From the NCBI GenBank assembly GCA_037127255.1, contig JBANSL010000016.1, positions 3,970,501 to 4,034,500 of the forward strand: DNA of 64,000 bases, given 5' to 3'. The translations under genes were made by a program, and so were the position numbers. The notes beneath the pieces were generated by a model. That model had not been told where the DNA came from. It did no database searches and worked only from the letters and a program-made list of their open reading frames with translations. Positions 10,898 through 22,468 of the stretch are shown here, one piece after another. Source of the stretch: Persicaria tinctoria (Eukaryota > Streptophyta > Magnoliopsida > Caryophyllales > Polygonaceae). Within the stretch, counting starts at the first letter, position 1. Every line of letters begins with the position of its first letter.

Positions 10898-11940
10898 TCT
10901 ATTATTATTATTATTATCAATATATTATTATTTATATTAGTTTTATATTATTATTAATTATATTAAATTATATTATATTTATACTTATATTATTATTATT
11001 ATAAATAGTTTATTATTTAATATATTTTATTATATTTATATTTTTAATAATAAAAATAATATATTTTTATTAATATTATTACTTTTTATCAATATTTTAT
11101 TATTATATATATATTAGTTTTATATGATTATTATTATTAATTATATTATATTATATATATTTATATTATTATTATTAATATTTTATTATTTAATATATAT
11201 TATATTATATTTTTATTTTTAATGATAATAATAATATATTTCTATTAATATTATTATTTTGATCAGTATTTTATTATATTTATACTTATATTATAATTAT
11301 TATCAATACTTTACTATTTAATGTATATTATATTTTTATTTTTAATGATAATAACAATATATTTCTAATAATATTATTATTTTTATCAGTATTTTATTAT
11401 AGTTATTCTTATATTATAATTATTATCAATACTTTATTATTTAATGTATATTATATTATATTTTTATTTTTAATAATAATATTATTTCTATGAATAATAT
11501 TATTTTTTATCAATATGTTGTTATTATATACTCCCTCCGTTTCAAAATACATGGTCTTTTACTTTTCGGCACGCTTTTTAAAGAGCGAAAAACTCTATGA
11601 AATATTATTTTTTAATTAAATTTTTTTATATAATTAGATACTTATTAGTAATAAGTATCAAATAGTATAAAAATTTTAATCAAATAAATAATATTTTATA
11701 GAGTTTTCCGCTCCTTAAAAAACGTGTTAAAAAGTAAAAGGCCATCTATTTTGGAACGGAGGGAGTATATTATTATTAATTATATTATATTATATTTATA
11801 CTTATATTATTATTATCAATATTTTATTATTTAATATATATATATATTATTTTTATTTTTAATAATAATAATAATAGTATATTTCTATTAATATTATTAC
11901 TTTTATAAGTATTTTTATTTATTTAGTATTATTATTTCAG
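10898..11940. repeat. Low-complexity (ATT)n / (TAT)n tract
   Basis: Almost pure A/T sequence dominated by ATT and TAT trinucleotides, with several internal near-repeats of about 100 bp (for example ATTTTTAATGATAATAA-type segments at 11210 and 11335). It is interrupted by the MITE at 11531-11765. A smaller tract of the same kind lies at 6505-6648 on the other side of the nested element, so the nested element appears to have inserted into one ATT-rich region. Confidence 0.85.
11531..11765. mobile_element. Stowaway-type MITE (235 bp)
   Basis: Termini are CTCCCTCCGTTTCAAAATA and the inverse TATTTTGGAACGGAGGGAG, flanked by TA on both sides. The interior is also self-complementary (GAGCGAAAAACTCTATGAAA versus ATAGAGTTTTCCGCTC). 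TA duplication plus CTCCCTCCGT ends is diagnostic for Stowaway (Tc1/mariner) MITEs. Confidence 0.9.
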
Positions 11941-12054
11941 AAATGGTTTATTCCGGCAGCATACCAAACAACCTACTCCATTAATGAGTCATTACCATTT
12001 TCTGATTCCATTCCCATTTCGATTCCGATTCCAGCACTCATACCAAACGGGGCC

Positions 12055-13147
12055 TAAATCAGTTATTCAGTTAATGATAAATGGAAAAAAAAAAATATAG
12101 TCATGCCTATTTGCCTAGAGTCATTTTCATGGGGTAATGAAAAGAGGTTTGCCACATCATTAATGGGATGAGTATCAACTATCAAGTGCCAATTTAAGTG
12201 GAGGTGGTGGGGTGTCTGGGCTTGAGGTGACTGGTGTGGTTTGTGTGTATCTTTCCGATGATAACATTAACAACCAGTCCGGTTATAGAAGTTGAGGAAG
12301 GCTAAAAATAAATGGTAAATGTCCAGAAACACGGGGAAATCTAAAAACTAATACGATGTCTTGACACTGGAGAGACGATAATAGAAACGTACCAAGAGAA
12401 ATAAGCTAAAAAAAATTTATTTTATACGGAGGGTATAATTTTTTTTCTGTAATCTGAATTGTAATTTTTTTTTTATATAAAAACGTCATTGAAAAGTGAA
12501 AACCGAGCCAAAATTTAAATTTTTTTGGCTCTAGAAAATTCCATGAAGAGTGAAGATAACTTTGGATACTATCCGCAAGTCTTTTTCAGTGAGCCATCCC
12601 GAAATGGTTAAAGAGTTAAAATCCCATGAAAAAAAATATACAAAAAGGTAACGACGAAAAATTGTTAGCCGCGAAAATGGCTTCCCGCCACAATTAAATA
12701 CGTTTCGCTTTCAATCTCATTTTGTCTTCAACGGCCATCGTTCCCAATTTTTCCTCCCACAATTTTTGTAAGTCGTAACCCTAAAATTAAGCGCCGATCG
12801 ATCAATCTCCTGGAAAATCATTTTTCCCACTGCCAAAAAATTCCTTGTACGTTTCGCTGTGGATGGAATTGAAGCTCTCATCACTAAATTGATTCGACAC
12901 TTTGTCCCCACCTTGTGATTTTTCTTCACCTCGAATTGTCCCAAAAAATCCGTATTTCAGTCACTTTCAAACCCTAGCTTTCACGTTTAGCCAAATTCAG
13001 ACGTGTTTACTGATTTTCACCAGAAAAAAATAAAGGAATTGAATTTCCTAGATTTTTCCCCGTCCCACTGGTTTCTTCCGTCTGCATAAAAATGGCGATT
13101 TGGTCCTTCATTTCGGATTTCCTCTGTTACTATCATCTGCTACAGAT
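12055..13147. other. Spacer and 5' region of the second Nudix gene
   Basis: The first 600 bases are AT-rich with no gene seen. From about 12660 the sequence is more balanced and probably includes promoter and 5' UTR of the gene starting at 13148. An upstream ATG at 13092 opens a different frame and could act as an upstream ORF. Confidence 0.5.
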
Positions 13148-15226
13148 ATGGCTTGCAACTACCACCATCTCTACGTTTCAAATGCCTTTAGAAGCTCAAC
13201 CCCTTCCATGTGCAAAACCCTCGCCTCTTCATCCGCTCCCACATCTCAAAGCCCTAGACTTTATCAGTCTCTGTGTTCCGGAAATCTGACACAAAATTCA
13301 GCAATTTCATCTCCTCCTCCTGTTCCGAGTTTCTCTTGGGATGATGTGTTTCGACTCCCTTTCGACCACCCCTCCGATCTCAAGGGGTTCTTCGAGAAGA
13401 TAAACTCGTGCAATCGCAATCTGGTGAGTTCCAATCTCTCTCTCTCTCTCTCGCACTTCCTACATCGGTTAATTTGTTGTAGCTTGCGAGGTCTGATTTT
13501 TGTGGGTTGATTTGTCTGTCTCGCAGGAGAAGCAGTGGGAGTTTCTTCCGTTCGTCGTCGAGGGCCATGTTGTCGGCCACATACATCACCGGTGAGCCTC
13601 CCATACGCTCTCTGTCTCTGTTTGTTGATTGAGCCCTATCGTACAAGTTGGAACTTGGAATCATCTTGAGACGAGTTCTGTTTTCAAACACTGCAGTTTC
13701 TTTGACATCTTGAAGAACTTTCAAGATGTGTTTGTGTTCAGCCAAAATGATTCCTATGGTGGCTCATTTGGGGGCTATGTAACGCTACACCCTTCACTTA
13801 ACACCTGTGAGGATCGGACTTCGGCTGTTGCTAGCGTAATCAAAAGCTTGTGTGAAAAACTGATTCCAGGTAGACGGGATGAGGTACTCATAGCTAAGGG
13901 ATGATGCTTAATTCCTTGTCTGTATACCATTTGAGATGTGCAGTTCGTAAGCTGAAGTCAGAACTTTAATTGAAGGCATAAGCTACTGAATAATGATTTT
14001 GCTGTCATAATTCGATATGTGGAGTATCTAAGAGCGTCTCCAACAGATTTCCCATTTTGAAGAAAGTTGGATTTTTGGAGAATTTTGAGTCTTTTTTGGG
14101 GACAACAGATTCGCCATTTCATTATCTGAATCTTCAAAATGGGAAAGTTGTTGGAATTTGAGCGAAAATAATTTTTTGAGTTTTTGTCTAAGGACTCTTT
14201 GTAATGCCTTGAACCAGCTCTACCCTGTTGCACCGTCCTTTGGATCCCCAGCGCTGTTCTTGTTGGAACGAGCTGCGGCTACCTATTTTGGAACAAAGGT
14301 TTGTTATTTTGTGTCGTGTCTTATGTGAATGACTATATCTGCCCTTAACTAATGAATCGAAATGACTGTTTTCCCCATTGTAACGCAGATATATTGCGTC
14401 TATGTGAATGGCTACGTTGAAAAGGATGGACAGACGTTCCTTTGGGTCGGAAAAAGAAGCCCTGTGAAGCAGTCTTTTCCAGGGATGCTGGATTATCTAG
14501 TGGCTGGAGGATTGGTTAGTTACTTAGCTATGAAAGTTCACCAAATCTGTTTTGTGCATATTTTGACATGACTGTGTTGCAGCCTCATGGAATCAGCCCT
14601 ACCGAAAACATATTGAAGGAATGCGAGGAGGAGGCAGCAATACCGAATTCCATCTTGAAAGAGTAGGCCATCTTTCTAGCAATCATCTGCTTATAAATAA
14701 AACTGTCTTGACTTGAATGATTGAATCCATTTATGATCTATTTCTTCAGGGTTAAATCAGCAGGTGCTGTCTCTTATGCTGACATTGATGGATATACATA
14801 CCGGAGAGAGGTTCACTTCTGCTATGACTTGAAACTCCCTGAAGGATTTATGCCTAAGAATCTCGGTAAGCCAGCTGCAGTAATGCCTTTCAAGCTGCTT
14901 CACTATGACAGTTGCACTTACCAAAGTGTCTTCACTATGCAAATGTTTCAACAGATGGAGAGGTGGAAAGCTTTGAGTTGGTTCCAGTGCCACTCGTCGC
15001 GACTGTAATAAAGAACACCGACTTCTTCAGGCCGAATTGCTCTCCTGGTATCATTGATTTCCTCGTCCGCCATGGGTATGTGAAATCTCTTCCTGCATCT
15101 CCATGAATTTCTTATACGAAATGCCGAAATACTCAGTAATCTGTATCTACATGCAGACACATTTCTCCTGAAGCTCCTGGATACTTGAAGCTTCTGCAGA
15201 GTCTACGGATGGGAGATTGCTCATGA
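13148..15226 (+). CDS. NUDT20: Nudix hydrolase 20/24-like, chloroplastic, tandem copy 2
   Basis: Nine coding exons: 13148-13423, 13527-13591, 13697-13883, 14218-14298, 14389-14514, 14583-14662, 14750-14865, 14955-15075, 15157-15226, giving 373 residues in frame. Six of the nine exons have exactly the same length as in the first copy (65, 187, 81, 126, 116, 121) and the last is 70 in both, so this is a whole-gene tandem duplicate. It has a transit-peptide-like N terminus, a DUF4743-like region, and a Nudix box ending KECEEEAAI (about residues 257-265): the conserved Gly of the consensus is Ala here, while copy 1 keeps Gly. All introns are GT-AG. The introns are shorter than in copy 1. AATAAA at 15247 may serve polyadenylation. 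Expected role as for copy 1; whether the Gly-to-Ala change alters activity is unknown. Confidence 0.9.
14030..14165. mobile_element. Small MITE in intron 3 of the second Nudix gene
   Basis: The segment opens with TAAGAGCGTCTCCAACAGAT and contains CCCATTTTGAAGA, inverted later as TCTTCAAAATGGGAAAG. GAGC(A/G)TCTCCAACAG starts are common for a widespread class of plant MITEs. The superfamily cannot be fixed from this copy. It is absent from the matching intron of the first Nudix gene. Confidence 0.55.
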
Positions 15227-16998
15227 AGGAACACAGTAGTGATCCAAATAAAAGAGTAAATGGGGATTCCATGTATAGTTTTGTTATATACATAAACAAC
15301 ACACATAATGGAAATTAAAAGATTTGAGATAACAAAGGACAATTACAATGGTTGTTAATTATCTTTCATTGGGGGTGTTTCTTGTTTTCTTTAATTGGCT
15401 CCTTCTATATGTCATTATGCCTCTTAACTATTTGATGTATTTTTTTTTATGACGGTTAGTACATCAGTCGATTTTCGGCCACTCGATAGAACAGGCATCG
15501 AATCACAATGGTAGTAGTGATGAAGTTTTGAGATTGGAAGATATGTTTATAAGTGAAAATGATGGTGAAATCCAATCTTGAAACTATATGCCATATGTAG
15601 TTATTAATGTATAATGATGCATTTTGTTTAGATGTATCAAAGCCCTTGTTGGCATAATATGTTCTTTCAGCATGACCAATATTCAATCCATCTCATGGAA
15701 AATAGTTAGAAATAAAAATGTGAGCTGCATTTGTGTAGATACTGGCTTTCAGAGTAGGTAGACATTTTGTCAACTTAAAGTCAGTATTGACATTATTTAA
15801 AAAAAAAATGCTTACAGTAGCCCTTGTACATCCTACAACTACTAGCCTATATCAATTCAGCATTTTTTTTTATATATATAAAAAAGAATTGTTTTCCTAT
15901 GTTCCTTTCCCCCTATAAATTAATATAGCCGTTGAGGAGTCAACTCCAAGAATCTGATTTCATGTCGATGACCCAACCGTTAATCGACAAACAATGAAAG
16001 CTTTTACCATCGACCAAAACCCTAAATTCTAAAGTCTCAACTTCACTCCTGTCACTGAGTTGCAGATCTTAGTCAAAATTGATGAATCAAGCATCTATAT
16101 CCGAGTGTCCAACCAATATATTCAAACTCTTATTGGGAGGAGAAAATGTATAAAAAAAAAATACTAGTATAAGCTTTTTTGCCTTTTGCAAAAACTTTTG
16201 TGTGGTTGCGTCCAGAACGAGCAAGATCCGACCCTAATGGATCAACCGTCATGAAGCAACAAAGGCTCGACGCCAGGGAGACAAAAGATAAAACCTGCCG
16301 TCAGAAATAGACATCTCTTGACGAAGTGTGAATTTATAATACTTCCCTCACCTAAATGAGGGATCTTCGAAAATAATCGCTACTAGAAATTATTGCCTCT
16401 AGTGACACAAACGAGAAACGTGGCATATAATTACATTTTCTACCTACAAAATCATTAACTATTCTTTTTTTCAATAACCCAAAAATCGTATTATGCGACA
16501 CAACCATCCGGCGTTCTTTTAAACAAAGTTCGTACCACCGAATGCAATCACTCCAAACTCGATTTTATCTTCAATTTATAAAAGAAGCAAAAGATGGTCA
16601 AAATTCGGGTGCAGTAACCTCTGAAACATGAAAGATGCAAATCAATCAAAATCTTCATCCCACAAAAAAAGGGTCCAATGTCGAATGCCCAATGTCGAAT
16701 GCCCAAAACCAAATCTCGTACTGGATCTTCATCAAAGAATCTATGCTCATCCAACTTCAATAAATTGGCACTAATAAATTCACACTGCACCAAAGTTGGC
16801 ATCACTTAAAAAAGCCCAATTTGGCCAATCGCCTTCAAACACCACCCCCTGATTTCCCGCCAATTTTCCCCTTTAAATACCCCTAAATGTTTGTTTCCCC
16901 AACCAACTCATTCCATCTATGCCTTGCTACATTGATCCAAGCTAGCTCATCGATCGAGCTTTGCGGTTTCCTCGACCGAGGAGAGCCTCGCATGGGAA
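15227..16998. other. Spacer between Nudix copy 2 and MIR169
   Basis: AT-rich DNA without a convincing gene. A minus-strand frame at 16548-16805 lacks any known domain. The last 100 bases include TTTAAATA near 16872, likely the TATA box of the MIR169 transcript. Confidence 0.5.
16871..16878 (+). promoter_or_regulatory. Candidate TATA box for the MIR169 transcript
   Basis: TTTAAATA lies about 145 bp before the mature miRNA sequence and is followed by a CA/CT-rich stretch typical of plant transcription starts. Pol II MIR genes normally have a TATA box at this kind of distance. Confidence 0.4.
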
Positions 16999-17115
16999 AG
17001 TAGGGAGTGGACTACAGCCAAGGATGACTTGCCGGTATGTCACGAATGCGTATGTGTGCGTGTATGCATTGATCATCGGCAAGTTGTCCGTGGCTATAAT
17101 TCGCTCTTTACTTCT
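16999..17115 (+). ncRNA. MIR169: MIR169 precursor (miR169b/c type)
   Basis: The 21 bases at 17015-17035 begin CAGCCAAGGATGACTTGCC and match plant miR169 of the b/c type. About 42 bases downstream, 17078-17098 (GGCAAGTTGTCCGTGGCTAT) is the imperfect complement expected for the star strand, with a few mismatches and G:U pairs. The stem extends outward through GAGTGGACTA versus TAATTCGCTC. This is the standard MIR169 hairpin layout. In plants miR169 guides cleavage of NF-YA (HAP2) mRNAs and acts in drought, nitrogen and flowering responses. MIR169 loci are often tandem, but I see no second copy in the window. No protein-coding call is warranted here. Confidence 0.88.
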
Positions 17116-17711
17116 CATGTCGGGTGCCTCGGCTTATTGGTGTTGTATGTTCAGGTAATGCCTCATTGCTCTACTTCTATGTCTTGAATCTCTCTTTTTT
17201 GCTCTTCGACAATAACATAAACCCGAAATATGACACAATAAGTATCTTTTCGGAACTTGTGGTTTTAATATTATATAATTTTAAATGAAATAAATATAAG
17301 ATTTTAGTTTAATTAGTTTTTTAAACCATTGTTTTTCATCAGCTACTTAACAACTAAGTTTCTCAAACATCAAACTACCTATATTTAGCAGAAATAATCC
17401 AATAGTTTCAACTGTCCAATCAACTTCAGCTATCCTTTTACTAAGTATAGCCTTAAACTCCTAACATTTGACAAAAAGGGCATATATGAATGAGTTGAGA
17501 TTCTAATGAAGGCTAAAAATTGTACAAGATAAGGCAAATTCTCTTAATTAAACACTCTAGACATGGTTTTTGTTCTTTGGGAGTTGCAAGCAACAATTGA
17601 AATCATACCACAACTATTATACAAACCACACCACACTATATATATACAAGCACCGAAATAACACTATAACAAGTTTTATTGCTACCTGTACATGCCAATG
17701 CTCGTCGTACT
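17116..17711. other. Spacer between MIR169 and the 3' end of the HMA gene
   Basis: AT-rich, without a gene. The part nearest 17711 would contain the 3' UTR of the minus-strand HMA gene. Confidence 0.5.
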
Positions 17712-20700
17712 TTACTCGCTAACGATCTCCCTCAAGCTTCCTCCAATACCACTAGCGAAGTGGATGTGTGTGTGCCTGTGTCCGTGCATCTGACAGTATT
17801 CCTCCATGAAGCTCTTGCAGCAGCTTCCAATCTCTCGGTTTACCATCTCGACGCATTCATGCTTGTGATCTGCGGCATGATCATGAGCGTGGCCACCGGA
17901 ATCCAAGTGGTAGCCACACTCGACGCTTGCTTCGCAGTCATGAATCTGCTTTGGCTCCACTTCATGGGAGCATACCGATTCTTCGACGATTGCCTCATTT
18001 TCCACCTGACTCACACAGCACTCGTCCTTGACACACTTGTCTTGCAAGCAGTCAGCAACTTGCCCTTCGAGGTCTCGGCATTCCTCTTTCTGGCATGCCA
18101 TTGGAGTCGCCACAGCCTCGCAGCAACTGTCGATTTCACCTACAACTTCATGTGATTCGCCATCACACACCACCTTTACGGCTTTCCCATCACATCCTAC
18201 GGAAGAGCATTCGAGAACCGGACCAGAATCCTCGGGGCAGCACTGCAGCTTCACCCTCTCAACACTGCCACCGTGCTGGTGATGGTGAGCAAGAGGGTCT
18301 ACACCACACTTCCTGCTACGGCAGGAAGTCGGTTGCTCATCCAACGACGAAGATTTGACCGCCTTGTTCCTCCTCGTGGCCACGTTCGAGGAACACGAAT
18401 GCTTGTGGACTCCAGAGGTGTGGCAACTCCCCTCATGGTCATGAACAAGGCTGATAGCTGGAGATTCCGCGCAGCCAACCTTCTTGCCATGGCTGTGGCT
18501 GTGTTGGTGGTTGTGCGTCGCGGTCTCCCCATGAGACTTTCGGAGGAGGAGCATGCTATTGAAGATGACCATCAAACAAGTCGCGACATCAACCAGAACG
18601 GCGAGCCAGATGATGGGGTGGCCCGCAAAGGCCACCGCAAGAACGATGACCTTGGTTATGATGGAGAACGCGATGTTCTGGATAACCTTGTGTTGGGTGC
18701 GCTTGGCGAGCCTGATAGCTTTCGGGATCCGCCTAATGTCGTTCGTCATGAGGATGACATGGCCTGTCTCGGTTGCGAGAGCTGATCCGGACACTCCCAT
18801 TGAGATCCCCACATCGGCTGTGGCTAGAGCTGGGGCGTCGTTGACACCGTCGCCTACCATGGCTGTGGGGCCTGATTTCTTGTAGTCCTCGAGGATTCGC
18901 GCCTTGTCTTCCGGTAGGAGCTCAGCATGGACTTCATCCAAAGCATTTTCAAGCTGAAAAATTGGTGACACAAACTATTGAACATCGACAATACAACAAC
19001 AACCTAGTATATCCCGCACTAAAGCGGGGTCTGAGGTTGAGGATGTACACACTCTTTCTCTGAACTAGTCGGAAGAGTGTTTCCGATAGACCCAAAAAAT
19101 AACTGAACAATTGACAATAAAGTTCTTAAAAAATGCAAGGCACCTGAGCTTGTGTATGAGTTGCTGCAGCATGGTTATCGCCGGTAAGCATGGCGGTTCG
19201 AATACCCATTGCTTTAAGGGCTATGATGGCATCTAAAGCACCGGATCGGCATGCATCAGAGAGGCTTAATGTTCCAATCACAGCTCCACCCGAATACACA
19301 AAACCGAGTGTTCTCCCATCTTCGGAGCTTGATTCGATTTCAGGGGCTAGAAATTCATAACAGCAAAGGTTATCATCAGTTAGAAATTTCTCAATGAATA
19401 ACAGATTTCCTCCTTGTAACTAATTGGTGCTAGTTAAGACCTCACCATCTAAACACCCAGCTCTGTGGCCCAGTTTTCGGTTTCCGACATAGATCTCCTT
19501 TCCATCAATCCTCCCAGCAATCCCTTCTCCCGGAAAGTTTTGGAACTCTTCGACAATCTCTGGCTTCGGCTCAATTGACTGTGATTTACCATAGTGAACA
19601 ATTGCATCTGCTATAGGGTGGCTTGATTTGCTTTCAATGCTTGAAACCCTTCAATCATCCCAAGAAAATGACATGATTTAGGATTCATTTCAGATACCAA
19701 AATTGAGTCCTTCATGCATAAAATAGGATGTCAAAGGGAGAAGAAGGTACCAGTAAAGCAATGTGTCGATACTGATGTCTTCAGTGAGGCATTTGAAGCC
19801 GGTCATTATGAACTCGCCTCTCGTGATAGTACCAGTCTTATCAAAAGCAACAGTCTTAACCTTGGAAAGAGTCTCAAGGTAGTCTCCTCCCTTGATCAGT
19901 AACCCATTGCTCGCCGCCTTAGAGAGTGCACAGAATGTTGCAACGGGTGTAGAGAGGATCAGACCACATGGGCAGGCACTGACCAGCACAACCAAGCCAA
20001 GGTGCACCCATTTCTTCAGGTTGTGAACTCGCATTGCAGCGGGAACAACCACCAGCCCAAGTGATAACAGTACAACCGCTACAAAGGCATAATAATATGG
20101 TCAATCTATCATCTCTACAGATTTGATGGCAGGAAATAGTTTGTTCTATATTACTAACCTGGTGTATAGTACTTGGCGCATTCATCTATCAACCGTTGGA
20201 ACCGAGGCTTCTTGTTCTGAGCCTCTTCAACGAGCTTTGCCATCTTGGCCACCACACAATCCTCAGAAAGAGCAGTTGTCATCACAGTTATGTAGCCTGA
20301 AGTAGTAGAAATGGTTATCAGAAACGATCATCCATCAACGACATGTGTGATTGTGCTTCTCCAAGCGATAAATAGTTTACCGTTTAAGTTGATTGTTCCA
20401 GCCCAAACAGTGGCATCCTTTTGTTTGGGGACAGGGAAAGCTTCTCCAGTCAACGTCTTCTCATCGACTTCACAAGTTCCTTCCACCACCAGGCCATCAA
20501 TTGGGATAACTTCACCTGTTTTCACAGCTATGACCGCACCTGGTTTCACATCTTCCACATTGACCACTTCACCGGTTTCTGCGATGATAGCTTTTGCTGG
20601 GGCTATGCTCATCAATTTTGACATAACTGCATTGGCCTGTGACAGAAGAACATATACTTCAAACAATCACTTAAAAAATCACTTCAGTGTTATCAAAAGA

Positions 20701-22468
20701 GAGAAAAGTTGCACTTCTAACAAAACGCTCAAAATCCGCCCAATGTTGACACTTGACAGCAAAGTAAATTTTATCAGAAACAAATAATCTGAGAACTAAA
20801 CCTTGTGGCTGGCGCGTGTCTGCAGCCATTCAGCAACAGCGAAGAGGAAGACGATGGTTCCTGCTTCCCAGAAATCCTTCAGAGCAAGTGTGCCCGCCAC
20901 TGCAAAATAAGCAAACACAGGTCTTTCAACACCAACATAGAATGGTTGTGTTATATCTATATTTCATTCAAATGCAAACCATCAAAGTTTTAATTAGTCA
21001 AACACATTCCAATCCAACATATAAAATTTCCTAATCATCCATTGAAAAAATCCTTGATAGTAACCTTCCTAGACAGCAAATTTTTTTAATATAAACACTA
21101 TTGTCAAGAGTCATGAATGATTATACAGATAATGCATATCAACACCAACATAGAATGGTTGTGTTATATCTATATTTCATTCAAATGCAAACCATCAAAG
21201 TTTTAATTAGTCAAACACATTCCAATCCAACATATAAAATTTCCTAATCATCCATTGAAAAAATCCTTGAAGTAACCTTCCTAGACAGCAAATTTTTTTA
21301 ATATAAACACTATTGTCAGGAGTCATGAATGATTATACAGATAATGCATATCAACAAGTACAATTGTACAGATAGGCAGTACTACAAAGTACAAACTGGA
21401 TTAAAACCAATACTACAAAAATTACCTGCAATGATAACAAGAATGTTGACATCTAGAGTTACATTTTTTACTGCTGCAACCCCTCTCATGAGAATTGGCC
21501 AAATTCCACAAGCAACAGCTCCCACTGCCAACCATTCCAGAGGGCTAAAGACATACTTCAGAAACGAAAGCCCGAGCAACAGGCCGCAGATGATGATATA
21601 CGGGCTTGGCCACTTCTTGCGATGGCTCGTTTTTCCGTTGACTCTCACATTTGCTTCTAGCCTTGCTTGGTTCAAAGCCTTGGCTGTTTAATGGTACCAC
21701 AAAAGATGACAGTAACGGATTAACTGAAACTCTATCCTGATTTTTCGCGAACTAAAAAGTTTCAAAAACTTCCGTGTCTAAATATAAAAGACTCATCATA
21801 TCCAGACAATTGAACTATAGTACTTAACAAATTACTATGTCATAGATAGGCAAATTGCCAGGTCTATCAGAAATCATGGAAGAGGTAAATCGTGATATGG
21901 CCTCAGTACCTAACAGTATCCAGGAGGGGATGAAATTCCTCTTTCTTCCACTTTTCTTGTTGAGGAGATAAACTTAAATTAATAACTAAGGCAGGAAATT
22001 TTATAATCAGATTATTTGTTCATCCTAGATTCTTAAAATTTTAATTTTACCAAGGATCAAAAATAGTTTCTCCAGATGACCTCGAATAACCAATGGCAAG
22101 AGATCAATCTCGTTTAAATACAAATTAACCATTCCACGGATTTTCCTTGCCGCGATTTTTATATAAAGTCGACATCTTTTCAACAAATTACACTATCAAG
22201 ATGAAATCAATCAACAATTTACTAGCTACTGCTACATACCGATGTCAAAGGGAGAAACGAGAGCGGAATCGTGCATAACGATGACGGTCTTTGAAGGAAC
22301 AATCACAGACACATCTTTCACTCCTTCAATGGAGTGGAGAATTCGCTCAATCAGAGCGATCTCAGAGGAACAGCAAAGCCCTAGAACATCGAAATACGTT
22401 TTCTGAATCCGCCGTTCTTCGACTCCAGCTTTCTCTTCCGTCTTCCCGTTTCCTCCGATACCTGCCAT
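17712..22468 (-). CDS. HMA4: Zn/Cd-transporting P1B-type ATPase, HMA2/HMA4-like
   Basis: Nine coding exons (minus): 22468-22240, 21683-21426, 20899-20802, 20636-20381, 20296-20159, 20078-19751, 19648-19446, 19346-19144, 18953-17712; 984 residues, all junctions in frame. Features: an N-terminal metal-binding HMA domain with GLCCSSE (30-36); transmembrane segments; TGEA actuator motif; CPC metal site in transmembrane helix (362-364); phosphorylation site DKTGT (D406); SHP motif; GDGVNDAPA (605 on). The last 275 residues are a cytosolic tail rich in His and Cys, with CC pairs and HxH runs, ending near HGHRHTHIH. This is the layout of plasma-membrane Zn/Cd exporters that load the xylem (HMA2/HMA4). 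HMA3, a vacuolar relative, has a shorter tail, so the HMA2/4 type is favoured; which of the two cannot be decided. The single metal-binding motif is the CCxxE variant typical of the Zn/Cd group. Confidence 0.95.
18993..19093 (-). mobile_element. Au-type SINE in HMA intron 8
   Basis: Read on the minus strand it starts GGGTCTATCGGAAACACT, contains CAGACCCCGCTTTAGTGCGG and ends TACTAGGTTGTTGTTGT. The GGTCTATCGGAAACA head and TTG-repeat tail are the hallmarks of the Au SINE family found across angiosperms. Similar words ATTGTC(A/G)AT..GTTCA lie on both sides and may be the decayed target duplication. The element makes up over half of the 190-bp intron. Confidence 0.7.
20926..21350. repeat. Direct duplication of 213 bp in HMA intron 2
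   Basis: 20926-21138 and 21139-21350 are near-identical direct copies (starting TCAACACCAACATAGAATGG), differing by single bases such as AAGAGTC/AGGAGTC and a one-base gap near 21271. It lies wholly in the intron between exons 2 and 3 and adds about 0.2 kb to it. The closeness of the copies suggests a recent event. Confidence 0.93.

Larger units (their letters stand above)
6315..12054. mobile_element. PIF/Harbinger (Tourist-like) element, non-autonomous, with nested insertions
   Basis: The left end GGGCTTGTTTGATATCCATT and the reverse complement of the right end GGCCCCGTTTGGTATGAGTG are imperfect terminal inverted repeats of the GG(G/C)C..GTTTGG type, with related sub-terminal sequence rich in GGAATC words. 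A TAA duplication flanks it (6312-6314 and 12055-12057), as expected for Harbinger transposition. No transposase frame is visible. The interior is occupied by a nested Mutator-like element (6649-10887), long ATT tracts and a Stowaway MITE (11531-11765). Its own sequence is therefore about 1.3 kb or less, mostly near the ends. It sits between the two Nudix paralogs. Confidence 0.75.

Noticed and set aside
16961..17158. 65-codon plus-strand ORF
   Set aside because: It starts at TTG and coincides with the MIR169 hairpin, which explains the sequence better.
17679..18885. Long plus-strand ORFs opposite the last HMA exon
   Set aside because: They are complements of a GC-rich true coding exon with strong P-type ATPase motifs on the minus strand.
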